DNA of 64,000 nucleotides from Streptomyces sp. IMTB 2501 (GTDB taxonomy: Bacteria; Actinomycetota; Actinomycetes; Streptomycetales; Streptomycetaceae): contig NZ_MQUS01000007.1 in NCBI RefSeq assembly GCF_001953885.1, positions 191,104 through 255,103 of the forward strand, given 5' to 3'. The notes beneath the pieces are model-generated. The model worked only from the letters and a program-made list of their open reading frames with translations. It did not search any database and had not been told where the DNA came from. The first letter of the stretch is position 1, and each line of letters opens with the position of its first letter. Of the stretch, positions 1 to 8,641 are shown in pieces. The position numbers were made by a program, and so were the translations under genes.

Positions 1-2
1 TG

Positions 3-320
3 GGCGACCGGTGGGGGCGACGGCCGGTGCTGATCGGGGTGGTCACCCTGATGACGGGTGCGACGACGCGGAGCGGCGCGCTGCCGACGTACGCCACGGC
101 GGGGGCACTCACGCCGTGACTGCCGACCATTCTGAGGGTGCTTCAGGGACTTTCCGTCCGGGGCGAGTTCGGTGGTGCGGTGGCGGTGCTGACGGAGTTC
201 GCGCCGCTGGGGCGGCGAGGGCTGTACGGGGCGTGGCAGCCGTTCACGGTGGCGCTGGGGCTGTTCTACGGCGCGGGCGTTGCGGCGCTGACGGCGACGC
301 TGCTCACCGGCCCCCAACTG
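3..320 (+). pseudogene. 3' remnant of an MHS-type MFS transporter, fused to the next remnant
   Basis: Read from base 3, the frame gives GDRWGRRPVLIG, then an in-frame TGA at 117-119, then LRVLQGLSVRGEFGGAVAVL and a following GAWQPFTVALG stretch. These match the cytoplasmic loop 2-3 and helix 4-5 region of metabolite:H+ symporters (the family of the intact transporter at 53422-54780). The 5' part lies outside the window. The frame passes without a stop into anhydro-N-acetylmuramate kinase sequence near base 320, so a deletion has joined two genes. The TGA and the lost C-terminal half make a functional transporter very unlikely. The exact junction is inferred, because both families have Ala/Leu-rich sequence there. 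Confidence 0.72.
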
Positions 321-1316
321 GCCGCCGTTCCTCTCGCCGAGGTGTGCCGGCTGGACACCGGCATCGGTCGGGCGGTCGCGGCGGCGGCCGTCCGGGCCGT
401 CCGTGAACTGTGCGGTGAGCGGGCGGAGTTGGTGGCCTCGCACGGGCAGACCGTCTACCACTGGGCCGAGGCCGGCCGGGCGCACGGCACGCTCCAGCTG
501 GGTCAGCCGGCGTGGATCGCGGAGGCGACCGGGCTGCCGGTGGTCGCCGGCTTCCGGGCCCGGGACGTCGCGGTGGGCGGCCAGGGCGCGCCGTTGGTCG
601 GCCTGGTCGACCTGTTGTGGCTGCGCGGCAGGCCGGGGCGGGCGGTGGCCCTGAACATCGGTGGCATCGCCAATCTGACCGCGCCGGACGGAACAGCCTT
701 CGGCACCGGGCCGGGCTGTGCGCTACTGGACGCGGCCGTACGGGAGTTCAGCGGCGGACGTGCGGCGGACGACGCGGACGGAGCGCCGGCCGGGCGAGGG
801 CGGCCGGAGCGGCGGCTGCGGGAGAGGCTGCTCGCGGAGCCGTACTACGCGCCGGCGCCGCCGAAGACGACCGGCAAGGAGGTGTTCCACGCCGGGTGTC
901 TGCGCTCGGCAGGACTGTTCGACGGTGTACGGGCCGAGGACGCGATGGCCACGCTCACGCTGCTGACGGCCAGGACGGTCGCGGACGCGGTGCGGTCCGT
1001 GCGGGCCACCGAGGTGATCGCGTCCGGCGGGGGGTATCCGCAACCCGGTGGTGACGGGGATGCTCCGGGAGCAGCGTGCACCGGTCCCGCTGCGCGCCTC
1101 GGACGAACCGGGGCTGCCCGCCGCCGCGGAGGAGGCGTACGCCTTCGCGGTCCTCGGCTTCCTGACCGTCCACGGCCTGCCCGGCACCCATCCACGCGGC
1201 ACGGGAGCCCGCCGGCCGAGCGTGCTGGGGGCGCTGACCCCGGGCAGGGACGGGTTCCGGCTGCCGCCCGCGGCGGTGCGCGCGCCGGTGCGGCTGGTGG
1301 TGGAGGGGTGGGGGAT
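321..1316 (+). pseudogene. anmK: Anhydro-N-acetylmuramic acid kinase remnant (truncated, frameshifted)
   Basis: AnmK phosphorylates 1,6-anhydro-MurNAc during cell-wall recycling. Recognisable segments are AEVCRLDTGIGRA, ELVASHGQTVYHW, GTLQLGQPAWIAEATGLPVV, NIGGIANLT and TGKEVFH. The N-terminal nucleotide-binding part (the usual MSGTS start, about 60 residues) is missing and replaced by transporter sequence. Near 1029-1034 a run of six G breaks the frame: the expected SGGGIRNPV continues only in the +1 frame (GMLREQRAPVPLRASDE, then AYAFAVLGFLTVHGLPGT). One G too many explains it. In the second frame no stop occurs before the downstream gene, so the natural C-terminal end is also unclear. The end given is where family-like sequence fades (APVRLVVEG). 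The frameshift alone could be a sequencing error, but the N-terminal loss could not. Confidence 0.8.
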
Positions 1317-1476
1317 GCAGGGAACGCAGGGGACGGGTCCGGGTCCAGCGCCGGGTGGAGATGCCCGGTCGCCGTCCTGCGACGAGGGAAAACTCACGGC
1401 GGTGAAATGTCCGGTCCGGTCGTTGAGTGACGGATCCTCTCATCCCGCTTTCACGGTCGCCTCATACGGTGGGGAC

Positions 1477-2583
1477 ATGACGCAGGTGACTCCCCCCGGG
1501 TGGTACCCCGACCCCGGGCAGACGAACGACGGTCCGCCCACCGAGCGCTGGTGGGACGGCAAGGCGTGGACGGACCGGACCCGCCCCTCCGGGACGGGCG
1601 CCCCGTGGGGTCCCCCGACGCAGCCGCCGCCGTCCGGCGCCCCGCAGCAGCCGCACCCCACGGCGCCCACCGCGTACGGCGCGCAGCCCGGGTATCCGGC
1701 GTATCCGGGATACCCGGCCCCGGCGCAGGCCGGGTCCCGGCGGGGTCTGCGCACGGGTATCGCCGTCACGGTGGCCACCGCGGTGCTGGCGTGCATCGGG
1801 GTCGGCGTCTACCTCCTCGCCAAGGGCGACGGCGGCGGCAACGCCGACCGGGCCGGGGCGGGGCAGGGCGCCGCCGGCGGGCAGAACGGCGGGCAGAACG
1901 GCGGGCCGGACGGCGGCTCCGGCCCGGGCGGGAGCGGGGGCCCGGGCGGGAGCGGGGGCCCGGGCGGTTCCGGAGGGCCGGGCGGTTCCGGCGGTCAGGG
2001 TGGGCCCGGCGGGGCCTCGCCGTCGCCGGATCCGTCCGAGGCGCCCAAGGTCAAGGGCGGCGGCACGGTACCGGACACGGTCAACGGCATCAGCCTGACG
2101 GTGCCGAAGAGCTGGACCGGGCAGACGATCAGCGTCGGCGCGCAGGTCACCTCCGACGACTCCTACAAGTGCCCGGGCAACTCCGCCCAGACCTGCACCT
2201 CGGGCGGCGCCTACACGGCTCCGGCCGAGGCGCTGGGCATCAAGGGCGACACCCCCGAGGCGGTCGCCAAGGCGGACATCGCGGCCAACGCCAAGGAGTC
2301 CTACGGCGGCACCACGTACGGCAGCGTCACCTCGCACCAGGAGCTGGGTTCCGGGGCGGTGACGGTGGCCGGGCAGAAGGGGTACATGGTGCGCTGGAAG
2401 GCGGTCACCAGCAAGGGCGCCGACGGCTATGTCGAGTCGGTCGCCTTCCCCTCGCCCGACAACGCCAAGCAGATCGTGGTGGTGCGCTTCGGCATCGACA
2501 TCGGGCAGCAGACGTCGGTCATCGACGACATCTTGAAGGGGATCAAGATCTCGTCCGGCGGCGGCAGCGGCCAGGACGTCTGA
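1477..2583 (+). CDS. DUF2510 single-pass membrane protein with Gly-rich stalk
   Basis: 368 residues. The N-terminus PPGWYPDP...RWWDGKAWTDRTRP (about 4-37) is a DUF2510 domain, a short actinobacterial domain of unknown role. A Pro/Tyr-rich segment follows, then one transmembrane helix (about 92-112, GIAVTVATAVLACIGVGVYLL). After that comes a Gly/Pro/Ser linker built of six-residue repeats, then an exported domain of about 180 residues containing two Cys (YKCPGN, QTCTSG) that could form a disulfide. The topology suggests a cytoplasmic DUF2510 domain with the C-terminal domain outside the membrane. The ATG at 1477 was chosen because GGTGGGGAC precedes it and the DUF2510 motif starts six residues later; the frame upstream belongs to the anmK remnant. 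Function unknown. Confidence 0.85.
   Translation: MTQVTPPGWYPDPGQTNDGPPTERWWDGKAWTDRTRPSGTGAPWGPPTQPPPSGAPQQPHPTAPTAYGAQPGYPAYPGYPAPAQAGSRRGLRTGIAVTVATAVLACIGVGVYLLAKGDGGGNADRAGAGQGAAGGQNGGQNGGPDGGSGPGGSGGPGGSGGPGGSGGPGGSGGQGGPGGASPSPDPSEAPKVKGGGTVPDTVNGISLTVPKSWTGQTISVGAQVTSDDSYKCPGNSAQTCTSGGAYTAPAEALGIKGDTPEAVAKADIAANAKESYGGTTYGSVTSHQELGSGAVTVAGQKGYMVRWKAVTSKGADGYVESVAFPSPDNAKQIVVVRFGIDIGQQTSVIDDILKGIKISSGGGSGQDV
1921..2010 (+). repeat. Five 18-bp tandem units encoding GPGGSG
   Basis: Five head-to-tail 18-bp units. The first two are identical (GGCCCGGGCGGGAGCGGG); the next two differ in the Ser codon context; the last encodes GQGGPG. They form the extracytoplasmic stalk of the DUF2510 membrane protein. 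The unit length keeps the frame, so copy number can change without breaking the gene. Confidence 0.85.
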
Positions 2584-2613
2584 GTCGTACGACCGGTGCC
2601 CGGGGACATGATG

Positions 2614-2659
2614 CGGCCGGGTGGGGTCCCCTCCGCTCAAGAGGGACCCCACCCGGCCG
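2614..2659. terminator. Strong bidirectional hairpin terminator
   Basis: CGGCCGGGTGGGGTCCC (2614-2630) pairs perfectly with GGGACCCCACCCGGCCG (2643-2659) around a 12-nt loop. It lies between the convergent DUF2510 and TetR genes. There is no long T run, as is usual in Streptomyces. Confidence 0.85.
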
Positions 2660-2738
2660 GGGGTGCGCGCCGCCCCCGTCCCCACGGTGCGGCGCGGTCA
2701 GGTCACCGTTCGGTCATCGCGTGAACGGCGGCCCGGGT

Positions 2739-3362
2739 CTACGGGTCCTGTGTCAGCCCGAGCGCGGGCAGCACGGTGGCCTCCACGAACCGGGTGAGAT
2801 AGTCGGCGTCGGCGTACTGGCCGCTGAGCACCGGCCGGACGCGCAGCACGCCGAACATCATCGCGGGGATGTACTCCAGCGCCGGATGGTCCGCCCGGAC
2901 CTCGCCCCGGGCCACCCCGCGCGCCAGCATCTCCTGCAGCGCGGCGATCTCCGGATGCACCAGTGCCTCGCGCAGCGCTTCGGCCAGCTCCTTGTCGGCC
3001 GTCCACGCGTGCCCCAGTGCCTGCAGCAGCTTGGTGTCCTTGCCGGACCAGTCGCCCGCGGCCCGCGCGGCCTGGCGCAGGTCCTCGGCGAGTGATCCGG
3101 TGTCGATGCCGGCGAAGCGCACCTTGCGGTTGGCGCGCAGCGCGGCCGCGACGAACTGCGGCTTGGTCTTCCACTGGCGGTAGAGCGTGGATTTGCTGCA
3201 CCGGGTGCTGGCGGCGACGCCCTCCATGGTGACGGACTCGTAGCCGCACTCACGGATCTGTTCCAGCACGGCGTCGAAGAACTCCCGCTCACGCTCGGGC
3301 GTGATCTTGGAGCGGCGCGAGGCGACGACCGTCTCCGGTCCGTCCGCGGCCTGCGACGTCAT
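2739..3362 (-). CDS. TetR/AcrR-family transcriptional regulator
   Basis: 207 residues. The N-terminal DNA-binding domain is clear: FDAVLEQIRECGYESVTMEGVAASTRCSKSTLYRQWKTK (about 25-63) is a TetR helix-turn-helix, and LYRQW is typical of the subfamily with a C-terminal TetR_C_11-like domain. The rest is the helical ligand-binding and dimerisation domain. The ATG at 3362 was chosen over an upstream in-frame start (3494) because GAGGGGAAG lies in front of it and the upstream stretch carries operator repeats. It is divergent from the PAP2 / DMT-transporter pair, and the repeats between them suggest it represses both its own gene and that pair. The ligand is unknown. Confidence 0.88.
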   Translation of the reverse strand: MTSQAADGPETVVASRRSKITPEREREFFDAVLEQIRECGYESVTMEGVAASTRCSKSTLYRQWKTKPQFVAAALRANRKVRFAGIDTGSLAEDLRQAARAAGDWSGKDTKLLQALGHAWTADKELAEALREALVHPEIAALQEMLARGVARGEVRADHPALEYIPAMMFGVLRVRPVLSGQYADADYLTRFVEATVLPALGLTQDP

Positions 3363-3468
3363 GTGGTGCTTCCCCTCACTCGTGTCCTGTGGACCATTCC
3401 CGCTGGCCCCGCTGGAGCGGCGCTGTAGCGGGACGCCCGACCCTGTCTCCAGTGTGTCGCACATCAAT

Positions 3469-3538
3469 CGATACGCCAGTGTACCGGTACTCACTCGTAT
3501 CGGTACACTGGCGTATCGGTACGAAGGCGTATCGATGA
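3469..3538. promoter_or_regulatory. Operator-like repeat array between divergent tetR and PAP2 genes
   Basis: CGATACGCCAGTGTACCG (3469-3486) and CGGTACACTGGCGTATCG (3501-3518) are perfect 18-bp inverted repeats with a 14-bp spacer. In addition CGTATCGGTAC recurs as direct repeats with 16-bp period (3496, 3512) and a partial third copy CGTATCG at 3528. The AT-richer character and position between two divergent starts fit a TetR-family operator. No binding is proven. Confidence 0.75.
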
Positions 3539-3604
3539 GTCTCGTCCCGGATCGGGGCTCGCACGCACCACCACACGCACCACCGTCAGCGAGGGGGCCG
3601 GGGG

Positions 3605-4408
3605 ATGAATGCCCGAACCGAGCCTGCAGAGGCAGCAGCGGAGCCGCCGGACGCGACAGCGCGCCCGGCGCTCATACGTGAGCTTCTGCTGGTCGCGGGG
3701 CTCTTCCTCGTCTACAAGCTCGGCCGGCAGCTGGCCACGGGCCACACCGGGAACGCGTTCCGCAACGCCCACCGCGTATGGGACCTGGAACGGGCGCTGC
3801 GTCTCCCCCGCGAGAACGCCGTGCAGTCCGCACTGCTGCACGGCGACACCCTCGTCCAGCTCGCGAACACCTACTACGCCACCGTCCACTTCCCGGCGAC
3901 GCTCGCCTTCCTGGTCTGGCTGTACCTCAGGCGGCCCGCGCACTATGTGTGGGCCCGCCGCGTCCTCGCGGTCGTCACCACGGCCGCGCTGGTGCTGCCG
4001 TTCACGTTCCCGCTGGCGCCGCCGCGGATGCTGACCGGCACCGGACTGGTGGACACCGCCCGTACATACGGCCCGTCGGTGTACGGCCCGCCGTCCAGCG
4101 ACCACCTGTCCAACCAGTTCGCGGCGATGCCGTCGCTGCACTTCGGCTGGGCGCTGATGGTGGCGATCGGCCTGATCGTGGCCACCCGGTCCCGCTGGCG
4201 CCGGCTGTGGCTGCTGCACCCGCTGATCACCCTGCTGGTGATCGTCGGCACGGCGAACCACTACTGGCTCGACGCGATCGTCGCGACGGCCATGCTCGGC
4301 ATCGCCCTCGCCGCGATCCGTCCGCCGCACCGGACGGCCGGCACGGTGGGACGCGGCGCCGGCCGGCTCGCGCCGCGCGAGAGCGTCCTCGCGGGAGCGG
4401 GCCGATGA
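3605..4408 (+). CDS. PAP2-superfamily membrane phosphatase (inositolphosphotransferase-like)
   Basis: 267 residues with about five to six hydrophobic segments. Diagnostic PAP2/Ipt-type motifs are present: AMPSLHFGWA (about 174-183), carrying the SxxH element, and GTANHYWLDAIVA (about 217-229), carrying the second catalytic His and Asp. Such enzymes remove or transfer phosphate from lipid phosphates at the membrane. This subfamily resembles the actinobacterial group annotated as phosphatidic acid phosphatase or inositolphosphotransferase. The ATG is preceded by GAGGGGGCCGGGGG. The stop overlaps the next start (ATGA), so the two genes are translationally coupled. It is probably controlled by the divergent TetR protein. 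The substrate cannot be told from the sequence. Confidence 0.82.
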   Translation: MNARTEPAEAAAEPPDATARPALIRELLLVAGLFLVYKLGRQLATGHTGNAFRNAHRVWDLERALRLPRENAVQSALLHGDTLVQLANTYYATVHFPATLAFLVWLYLRRPAHYVWARRVLAVVTTAALVLPFTFPLAPPRMLTGTGLVDTARTYGPSVYGPPSSDHLSNQFAAMPSLHFGWALMVAIGLIVATRSRWRRLWLLHPLITLLVIVGTANHYWLDAIVATAMLGIALAAIRPPHRTAGTVGRGAGRLAPRESVLAGAGR

Positions 4409-5418
4409 GCGCCGCCGCCGTGATCGCCGTGCTGCTCTCGCTCGTCTCGGCGATCGCCTACGCCCTGGCCGCCGTCGCCCAGGAACGCCTCGCCTCCCGC
4501 ACCACCGGCGCCGGCCTGCCGCGACTGCTCGGCACCGGAGCCTGGTGGTCGGCGGTAGGCCTGAACGCGGGCGCGGCCCTGCTGCACGTCGTCGCCCTCA
4601 AGTACGGCCCGCTCACCCTCGTCCAGCCGCTGGGCGCGCTCACCCTGGTCGCCGCCGTGCCGCTCGGCGCGCGGGCGGCCGGGCGCCGGGTCAGCGCGGT
4701 GGAGTGGCGCGGTACGGCGCTGACGCTGCTCGGGCTCGCCGCACTGCTCGTCACCGCCTCAGGTCCGGCGCCCGAGCGGGTGCTGTCGCTGACCGAGGCG
4801 CTGGCGGTGGCCGGTACGACCGCGGCCGCGATCGGCACGCTCTCCCGGCCCGGCGCCCGGCCGGGCCTCAGGCACGCGACGGCGTCCGGTTTCGCCTCCG
4901 GTGTCGCCTCGGCACTGACCCAGACGGTCACCGTGGCGGCGACGGACCGCAAGGGCCCGCTGCTGAGCACCGAGGTGATCGTGGTCGCCGTGCTGGTCGC
5001 CGCGTTCGCCGTCGGCGGGCTGCTGCTGTCGCAGACCGCCTACCGGGGCGGCCTCGGCGCACCGCTGGCCGTGGTCACCCTCGCCAACCCGGTGGCCGCG
5101 GCGCTGATCGGCCTCACCCTGCTCGGCCAGGGTCTGCGGGGCGGCCCCGCCGGTGTGCTGCTGGCCCTCGCCGGAGCGGGCCTCGCCTCCTGGGGTGTGG
5201 TCCTGCTCACGCGGGTCACCCCGGAGGCCGTATCGGAGCCGGTGGACGAGGACGAGGACCACCCCGTGGCCGCGGTCCTGGCCCTGGAGCCGGGCACGGC
5301 GACCACCGAACCGGCCCTGGTGCCACGCCGGCCGGAACAGCCGCTGGTGCCACGGCAGCCGCAACAGCCGCGGGTCCCGAGGCAGCCGGAACAGCCAGGG
5401 CACCTCACCTCGCTGTGA
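4405..5418 (+). CDS. DMT/EamA-like multi-pass transporter
   Basis: 337 residues. About nine to ten hydrophobic helices fill residues 1-275, with an internal two-fold pattern as in drug/metabolite transporters (for example LLHVVALKYGPLTLVQPLGALTLVAAVPLG and its later counterpart TAYRGGLGAPLAVVTLANPVAAALIGL). The last 55 residues form an acidic, then Pro/Gln/Arg-rich cytoplasmic tail with repeats of VPRQPEQP type. The start overlaps the stop of the PAP2 gene by 4 bp. Pairing with a lipid-phosphatase-like protein suggests a lipid or envelope role, but no substrate can be named. Confidence 0.8.
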   Translation: MSAAAVIAVLLSLVSAIAYALAAVAQERLASRTTGAGLPRLLGTGAWWSAVGLNAGAALLHVVALKYGPLTLVQPLGALTLVAAVPLGARAAGRRVSAVEWRGTALTLLGLAALLVTASGPAPERVLSLTEALAVAGTTAAAIGTLSRPGARPGLRHATASGFASGVASALTQTVTVAATDRKGPLLSTEVIVVAVLVAAFAVGGLLLSQTAYRGGLGAPLAVVTLANPVAAALIGLTLLGQGLRGGPAGVLLALAGAGLASWGVVLLTRVTPEAVSEPVDEDEDHPVAAVLALEPGTATTEPALVPRRPEQPLVPRQPQQPRVPRQPEQPGHLTSL

Positions 5419-5425
5419 GAACACA

Positions 5426-5463
5426 CGGCGGCCGGTGCGCATCCCTTCGCGCACCGGCCGCCG
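5426..5463. terminator. Bidirectional hairpin terminator
   Basis: CGGCGGCCGGTGCGC (5426-5440) and GCGCACCGGCCGCCG (5449-5463) form a perfect 15-bp stem with an 8-nt loop between two convergent genes. Confidence 0.9.
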
Positions 5464-5505
5464 TTGCCGTACTCCCCCGGCTCCGTTTCCCCCGTGGGAG
5501 CCTGC

Positions 5506-6354
5506 TCAGTTCCAGCCCCGCGAGTCCTGCTTGAGAGCGGTGTCGACGGTCAGGGCCGTCGCCACCACGAGGCTCAGCAGCGGCTCGGGCAGCTGGTAGT
5601 GGATCTGCAGGACGTAGTTGTCCGCGGTCGTGAAGAGCGTCTTGGCGAGGCCCTCCCAGGTCTTGGTGATCCGGGCGACCTCGTTGTCCGCGTGGTCGAC
5701 GATCGCGAAGTTCCACGCACGCCAGTTCTCCGCCTTGATCGCGCCGACCTGCTGGCCGTTCGCGTTCATCGCGAAGTTGATCTTCCCGATCATGTTCTGC
5801 TGGACGATCTCACCGACGGGCGAGCCGTCCGGACGGGTCACGACGACGCGGGACTTGAAGAACTTCGCGGGCCGGGTCAGCAGCAGCTGCGGCTGGCCGT
5901 AGGCGTCGCGGATCTCCAGCTTGTGGGTCATGAACTGGTCGAGGCTGGAGACGAAGCGGAAGATCTTCTTCAGCGCGCCCTGCCCGATCTCGGTGACCGA
6001 GCCGATGTCCCGGCCGTTCTGATCCATGACCTTGTACTCGTTGGTCAGCTCGATCAGCTTGGCCTTCTGGTTCACGACCAGAACGGGCTCGGTGAAGAGG
6101 GTGCCGCCGCCGGGGCCGCCGGCCGCGACCCCGGCCTGCTGCTGCACCTGGCGCTGCACCCTGGGGTCGGCGGTCTGCGCCTGCGGCGCGCCGTACTGCT
6201 GGGGAGCGACCGGCTGCTGCGGCACCTGACCGGCGGGCGGCTGCTCCGGGTTGGTGTGCTGGGTCCACTGCGCGCCGTCCCAGTAGCGGAGCGTCTGCGG
6301 CGCTCCGTGCGGATCCGGGTACCAGCCTGCAGGAGTGTTCGATTGCGTGGTCAC
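5506..6354 (-). CDS. DUF2510 plus scramblase/LURP-one-like protein
   Basis: 282 residues. Residues 8-35 (PAGWYPDP...RYWDGAQWTQHTNPE) are a DUF2510 domain. A Gln/Pro-rich linker reaches about residue 85. The remainder (LFTEPVLVVNQKAKLIELTNEYKVMD..., FFKSRVVVTRPDGSPVGEIVQQN, WRAWNFAIVDHADNEVARITKTWEG) matches the phospholipid-scramblase / LURP-one beta-barrel fold of bacterial homologues. The family is structural rather than catalytic; bacterial functions are unknown. The ATG at 6354 is followed directly by the DUF2510 motif. It stands alone, convergent with the transporter gene and separated from the phospholipase gene by 66 bp. This is the second DUF2510 protein in the window. Confidence 0.85.
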   Translation of the reverse strand: MTTQSNTPAGWYPDPHGAPQTLRYWDGAQWTQHTNPEQPPAGQVPQQPVAPQQYGAPQAQTADPRVQRQVQQQAGVAAGGPGGGTLFTEPVLVVNQKAKLIELTNEYKVMDQNGRDIGSVTEIGQGALKKIFRFVSSLDQFMTHKLEIRDAYGQPQLLLTRPAKFFKSRVVVTRPDGSPVGEIVQQNMIGKINFAMNANGQQVGAIKAENWRAWNFAIVDHADNEVARITKTWEGLAKTLFTTADNYVLQIHYQLPEPLLSLVVATALTVDTALKQDSRGWN

Positions 6355-6420
6355 CGGGGCACACTACCTTGATGTGACCGGTACCTGACCAGTCCGCACG
6401 GAGCGCTGTTCATCGCTCGT

Positions 6421-8469
6421 TCACACCGTGGCGATCGCCGGGTCGCTGACGCCGGGCAGCCCGTTCTCGACGTGGCCGGCGAAGCCGCGCAGGAAGGCCG
6501 GGTCGGCGTCGCAGGTGACCGTCACGTCGTACCAGCGCTTGCTCGCGGTGAGGTCGACGGTGTGCTTGACGGTCGCGCCGGGCCGTACGCTCACGGTGGC
6601 CGGGCGGCCGCCGTAGCCGCTCACCACCTTCAACTTCACGGTGCCGGAACCCTTGTTGGTGAAGGTGAGTTCCAGGTGGTCGCGGACGTGCCGGGCGGTC
6701 GCCTCCGGTCCGGCGGTGCTGCCCTTGCCCTTGAAGAGGCGCAGGAAGCCGTTGGGGCCGTGCACGGCGAGGTCGTGGGTGCCGCCGGAGTAGACCGAGT
6801 TCCAGGCGTCGGAGAGGGACTTTCCGGCCTCGGTGGTGTAGGTCCAGGGGCCGTCGGTGCGGTTGCCGGAGGTCACGAGGAAGGCGGCGCCCGCGTGTGC
6901 GCCCGAGGCGAACGTGAGTGCGAGCTTGCCGGTCGAGGTGTCCGCGGAAGCGTCCACCACCGGGGCGTACTTCAGCGGACGGGTGGGCCGGTGGCCTCGC
7001 TCCTGCTTGGGCAGCGAGGGGTTGGCGGGCGGCTTCGGCACGTAGTCGGGGTGCCGGTTGTGGTCCGGCGGCTGGTAGCCGGCCGTGGACGGCAGCGCGA
7101 CCGGCTTGGTGTCCTTGCGGGAGAAGTCGAAGGCGCTGGTCAGGTCGCCGGTGATGGCGCGGCGCCAGGGCGAGACGTTCGGCTCGTGCACACCGAAGCG
7201 GCGCTCTATGAACCGGATGATCGAGGTGTGGTCGAGGGTCTCGGAGCAGAGGTAGCCGCCCTTGCTCCACGGGGAGACGACGAGCATCGGCACCCGCTGG
7301 CCGAGGCCGTAGGCGCCGGCGACATGGCCGATGTCACCCTTGAACAGATCGAGCGAGGCGTCCAGGGTCGACTTGCCCTGGGCGCCGGAGGCCGGCGGGA
7401 AGGGCGGGACGACGTGGTCGAAGAAGCCGTCGTTCTCGTCGTAGGTGATGAACAGCGCCGTCTTGGCCCAGACGTCCGGGTCGGCGGTGAGCGCGTCCAG
7501 GACCTGGGAGACGTACCAGGCGCCGTAGTTGGCGGGCCAGTTCGGGTGCTCGGTGAAGGCCTCGGGGGCGACGACCCAGGAGACCTGCGGCAGCTTGCCG
7601 GCCTTGACGTCGGCCTTCAGCTGGTCGAAGAAGCCCTCGCCCTTCTTTGCGTCGGTGCCGGTGCGGGCCTTGTCGTACAGCGGGTCGCCGGGCTTGGCGT
7701 CGCGGTACTGGTTGAAGTAGAGGAGCGAGTTGTCGCCGTAGTTGCCGCGGTAGGCGTCCTGGATCCAGCCCCAGGAGCCGTTCGCGTCGAGGCCGTCGCC
7801 GATGTCCTGGTAGATCTTCCAGGAGACCCCGGCCTTCTCCAGGCGCTCGGGGTATGTCGTCCAGCCGTAGCCCTTCTCGTCGTTGCCGAGGACCGGGCCG
7901 CCGCCCTGGCCGTCGTTGCCGACGTACCCCGTCCACATGTAGTAGCGGTTGGGGTCGGTCGAGCCCATGAACGAGCAGTGGTAGGCGTCGCAGAGGGTGA
8001 AGGCGTCGGCGAGCGCGTAGTGGAACGGTATGTCCTTGCGGGTCAGGTACGCCATGGTCGTGGTGCCCTTGGCGGGCACCCACTTGTCGTACTTGCCGCC
8101 GTTGAACGCCGCGTGTGTGTCGTTCCAGCCGTGCGGCAGGTCCTGGATGAAGGCGAGACCCAGGTCGTCGGCGTCGGGGTGGAAGGGCAGGATGTCCTTC
8201 GTGCCGTCGGACTGCTTCCAGACGGACTTGCCGTTCTGCGAGACCGAGCGGGGGTCACCGAAGCCGCGGACGCCGCGGAGCGTGCCGAAGTAGTGGTCGA
8301 AGGATCGGTTCTCCTGCATGAGGACGACGATGTGCTCGACATCCTGGACCGTCCCGGTGCGATGGTGTGCGGGCAGGGCGGCGGCGCGCTGGATGCTGCT
8401 GTTCAGCGCGGTGAACGCCGTGGTGGCGCCCGCGAGTTGGAGGAAACGGCGCCGGTTGACTTCGGCCAT
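6421..8469 (-). CDS. Tat-exported phospholipase C (phosphoesterase family)
   Basis: 682 residues. The start MAEVNRRRFLQLAGATTAFTAL is a twin-arginine signal. The catalytic region carries the family hallmark IVVLMQENRSFDHYFGTLRGVRGF (about 45-68), then CSFMGSTDPNRYYMWTGY, SWVVAPEAFTEHPNWPANYGAWY and YDENDGFFDHVVPPFPP, as in non-haemolytic phospholipase C / acid phosphatase-like enzymes. Two C-terminal DUF756-type beta domains follow (about 505-680). It should cleave phosphatidylcholine-type lipids outside the cell and feed phosphate supply. An upstream in-frame start (8565) was rejected because GAGAGGACC precedes the ATG at 8469 and the Tat motif begins there. The family is often phosphate-regulated; no clear PHO box was identified here. 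Confidence 0.92.
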   Translation of the reverse strand: MAEVNRRRFLQLAGATTAFTALNSSIQRAAALPAHHRTGTVQDVEHIVVLMQENRSFDHYFGTLRGVRGFGDPRSVSQNGKSVWKQSDGTKDILPFHPDADDLGLAFIQDLPHGWNDTHAAFNGGKYDKWVPAKGTTTMAYLTRKDIPFHYALADAFTLCDAYHCSFMGSTDPNRYYMWTGYVGNDGQGGGPVLGNDEKGYGWTTYPERLEKAGVSWKIYQDIGDGLDANGSWGWIQDAYRGNYGDNSLLYFNQYRDAKPGDPLYDKARTGTDAKKGEGFFDQLKADVKAGKLPQVSWVVAPEAFTEHPNWPANYGAWYVSQVLDALTADPDVWAKTALFITYDENDGFFDHVVPPFPPASGAQGKSTLDASLDLFKGDIGHVAGAYGLGQRVPMLVVSPWSKGGYLCSETLDHTSIIRFIERRFGVHEPNVSPWRRAITGDLTSAFDFSRKDTKPVALPSTAGYQPPDHNRHPDYVPKPPANPSLPKQERGHRPTRPLKYAPVVDASADTSTGKLALTFASGAHAGAAFLVTSGNRTDGPWTYTTEAGKSLSDAWNSVYSGGTHDLAVHGPNGFLRLFKGKGSTAGPEATARHVRDHLELTFTNKGSGTVKLKVVSGYGGRPATVSVRPGATVKHTVDLTASKRWYDVTVTCDADPAFLRGFAGHVENGLPGVSDPAIATV

Positions 8470-8641
8470 GGGTCTGAGGGTCCTCTCGTCCTGACGTACG
8501 TGATGCCGTCGTGATGCCGTGCAAATGACGGAATCTGCGCGGAGCGAGTGTTCCAAGAGCAACAAACGTCAGGGAAGGGCCTGGTGGCATCTGTGTGAAA
8601 CTCAACGGTCCGTGCGGTGCGAGCAACCGCTTGCACGAACG

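Noticed and set aside
6472..8514. 680-codon plus-strand frame opposite the phospholipase gene
   Set aside because: Antisense shadow with Gly/Val-rich composition; phospholipase C motifs on the other strand are complete.
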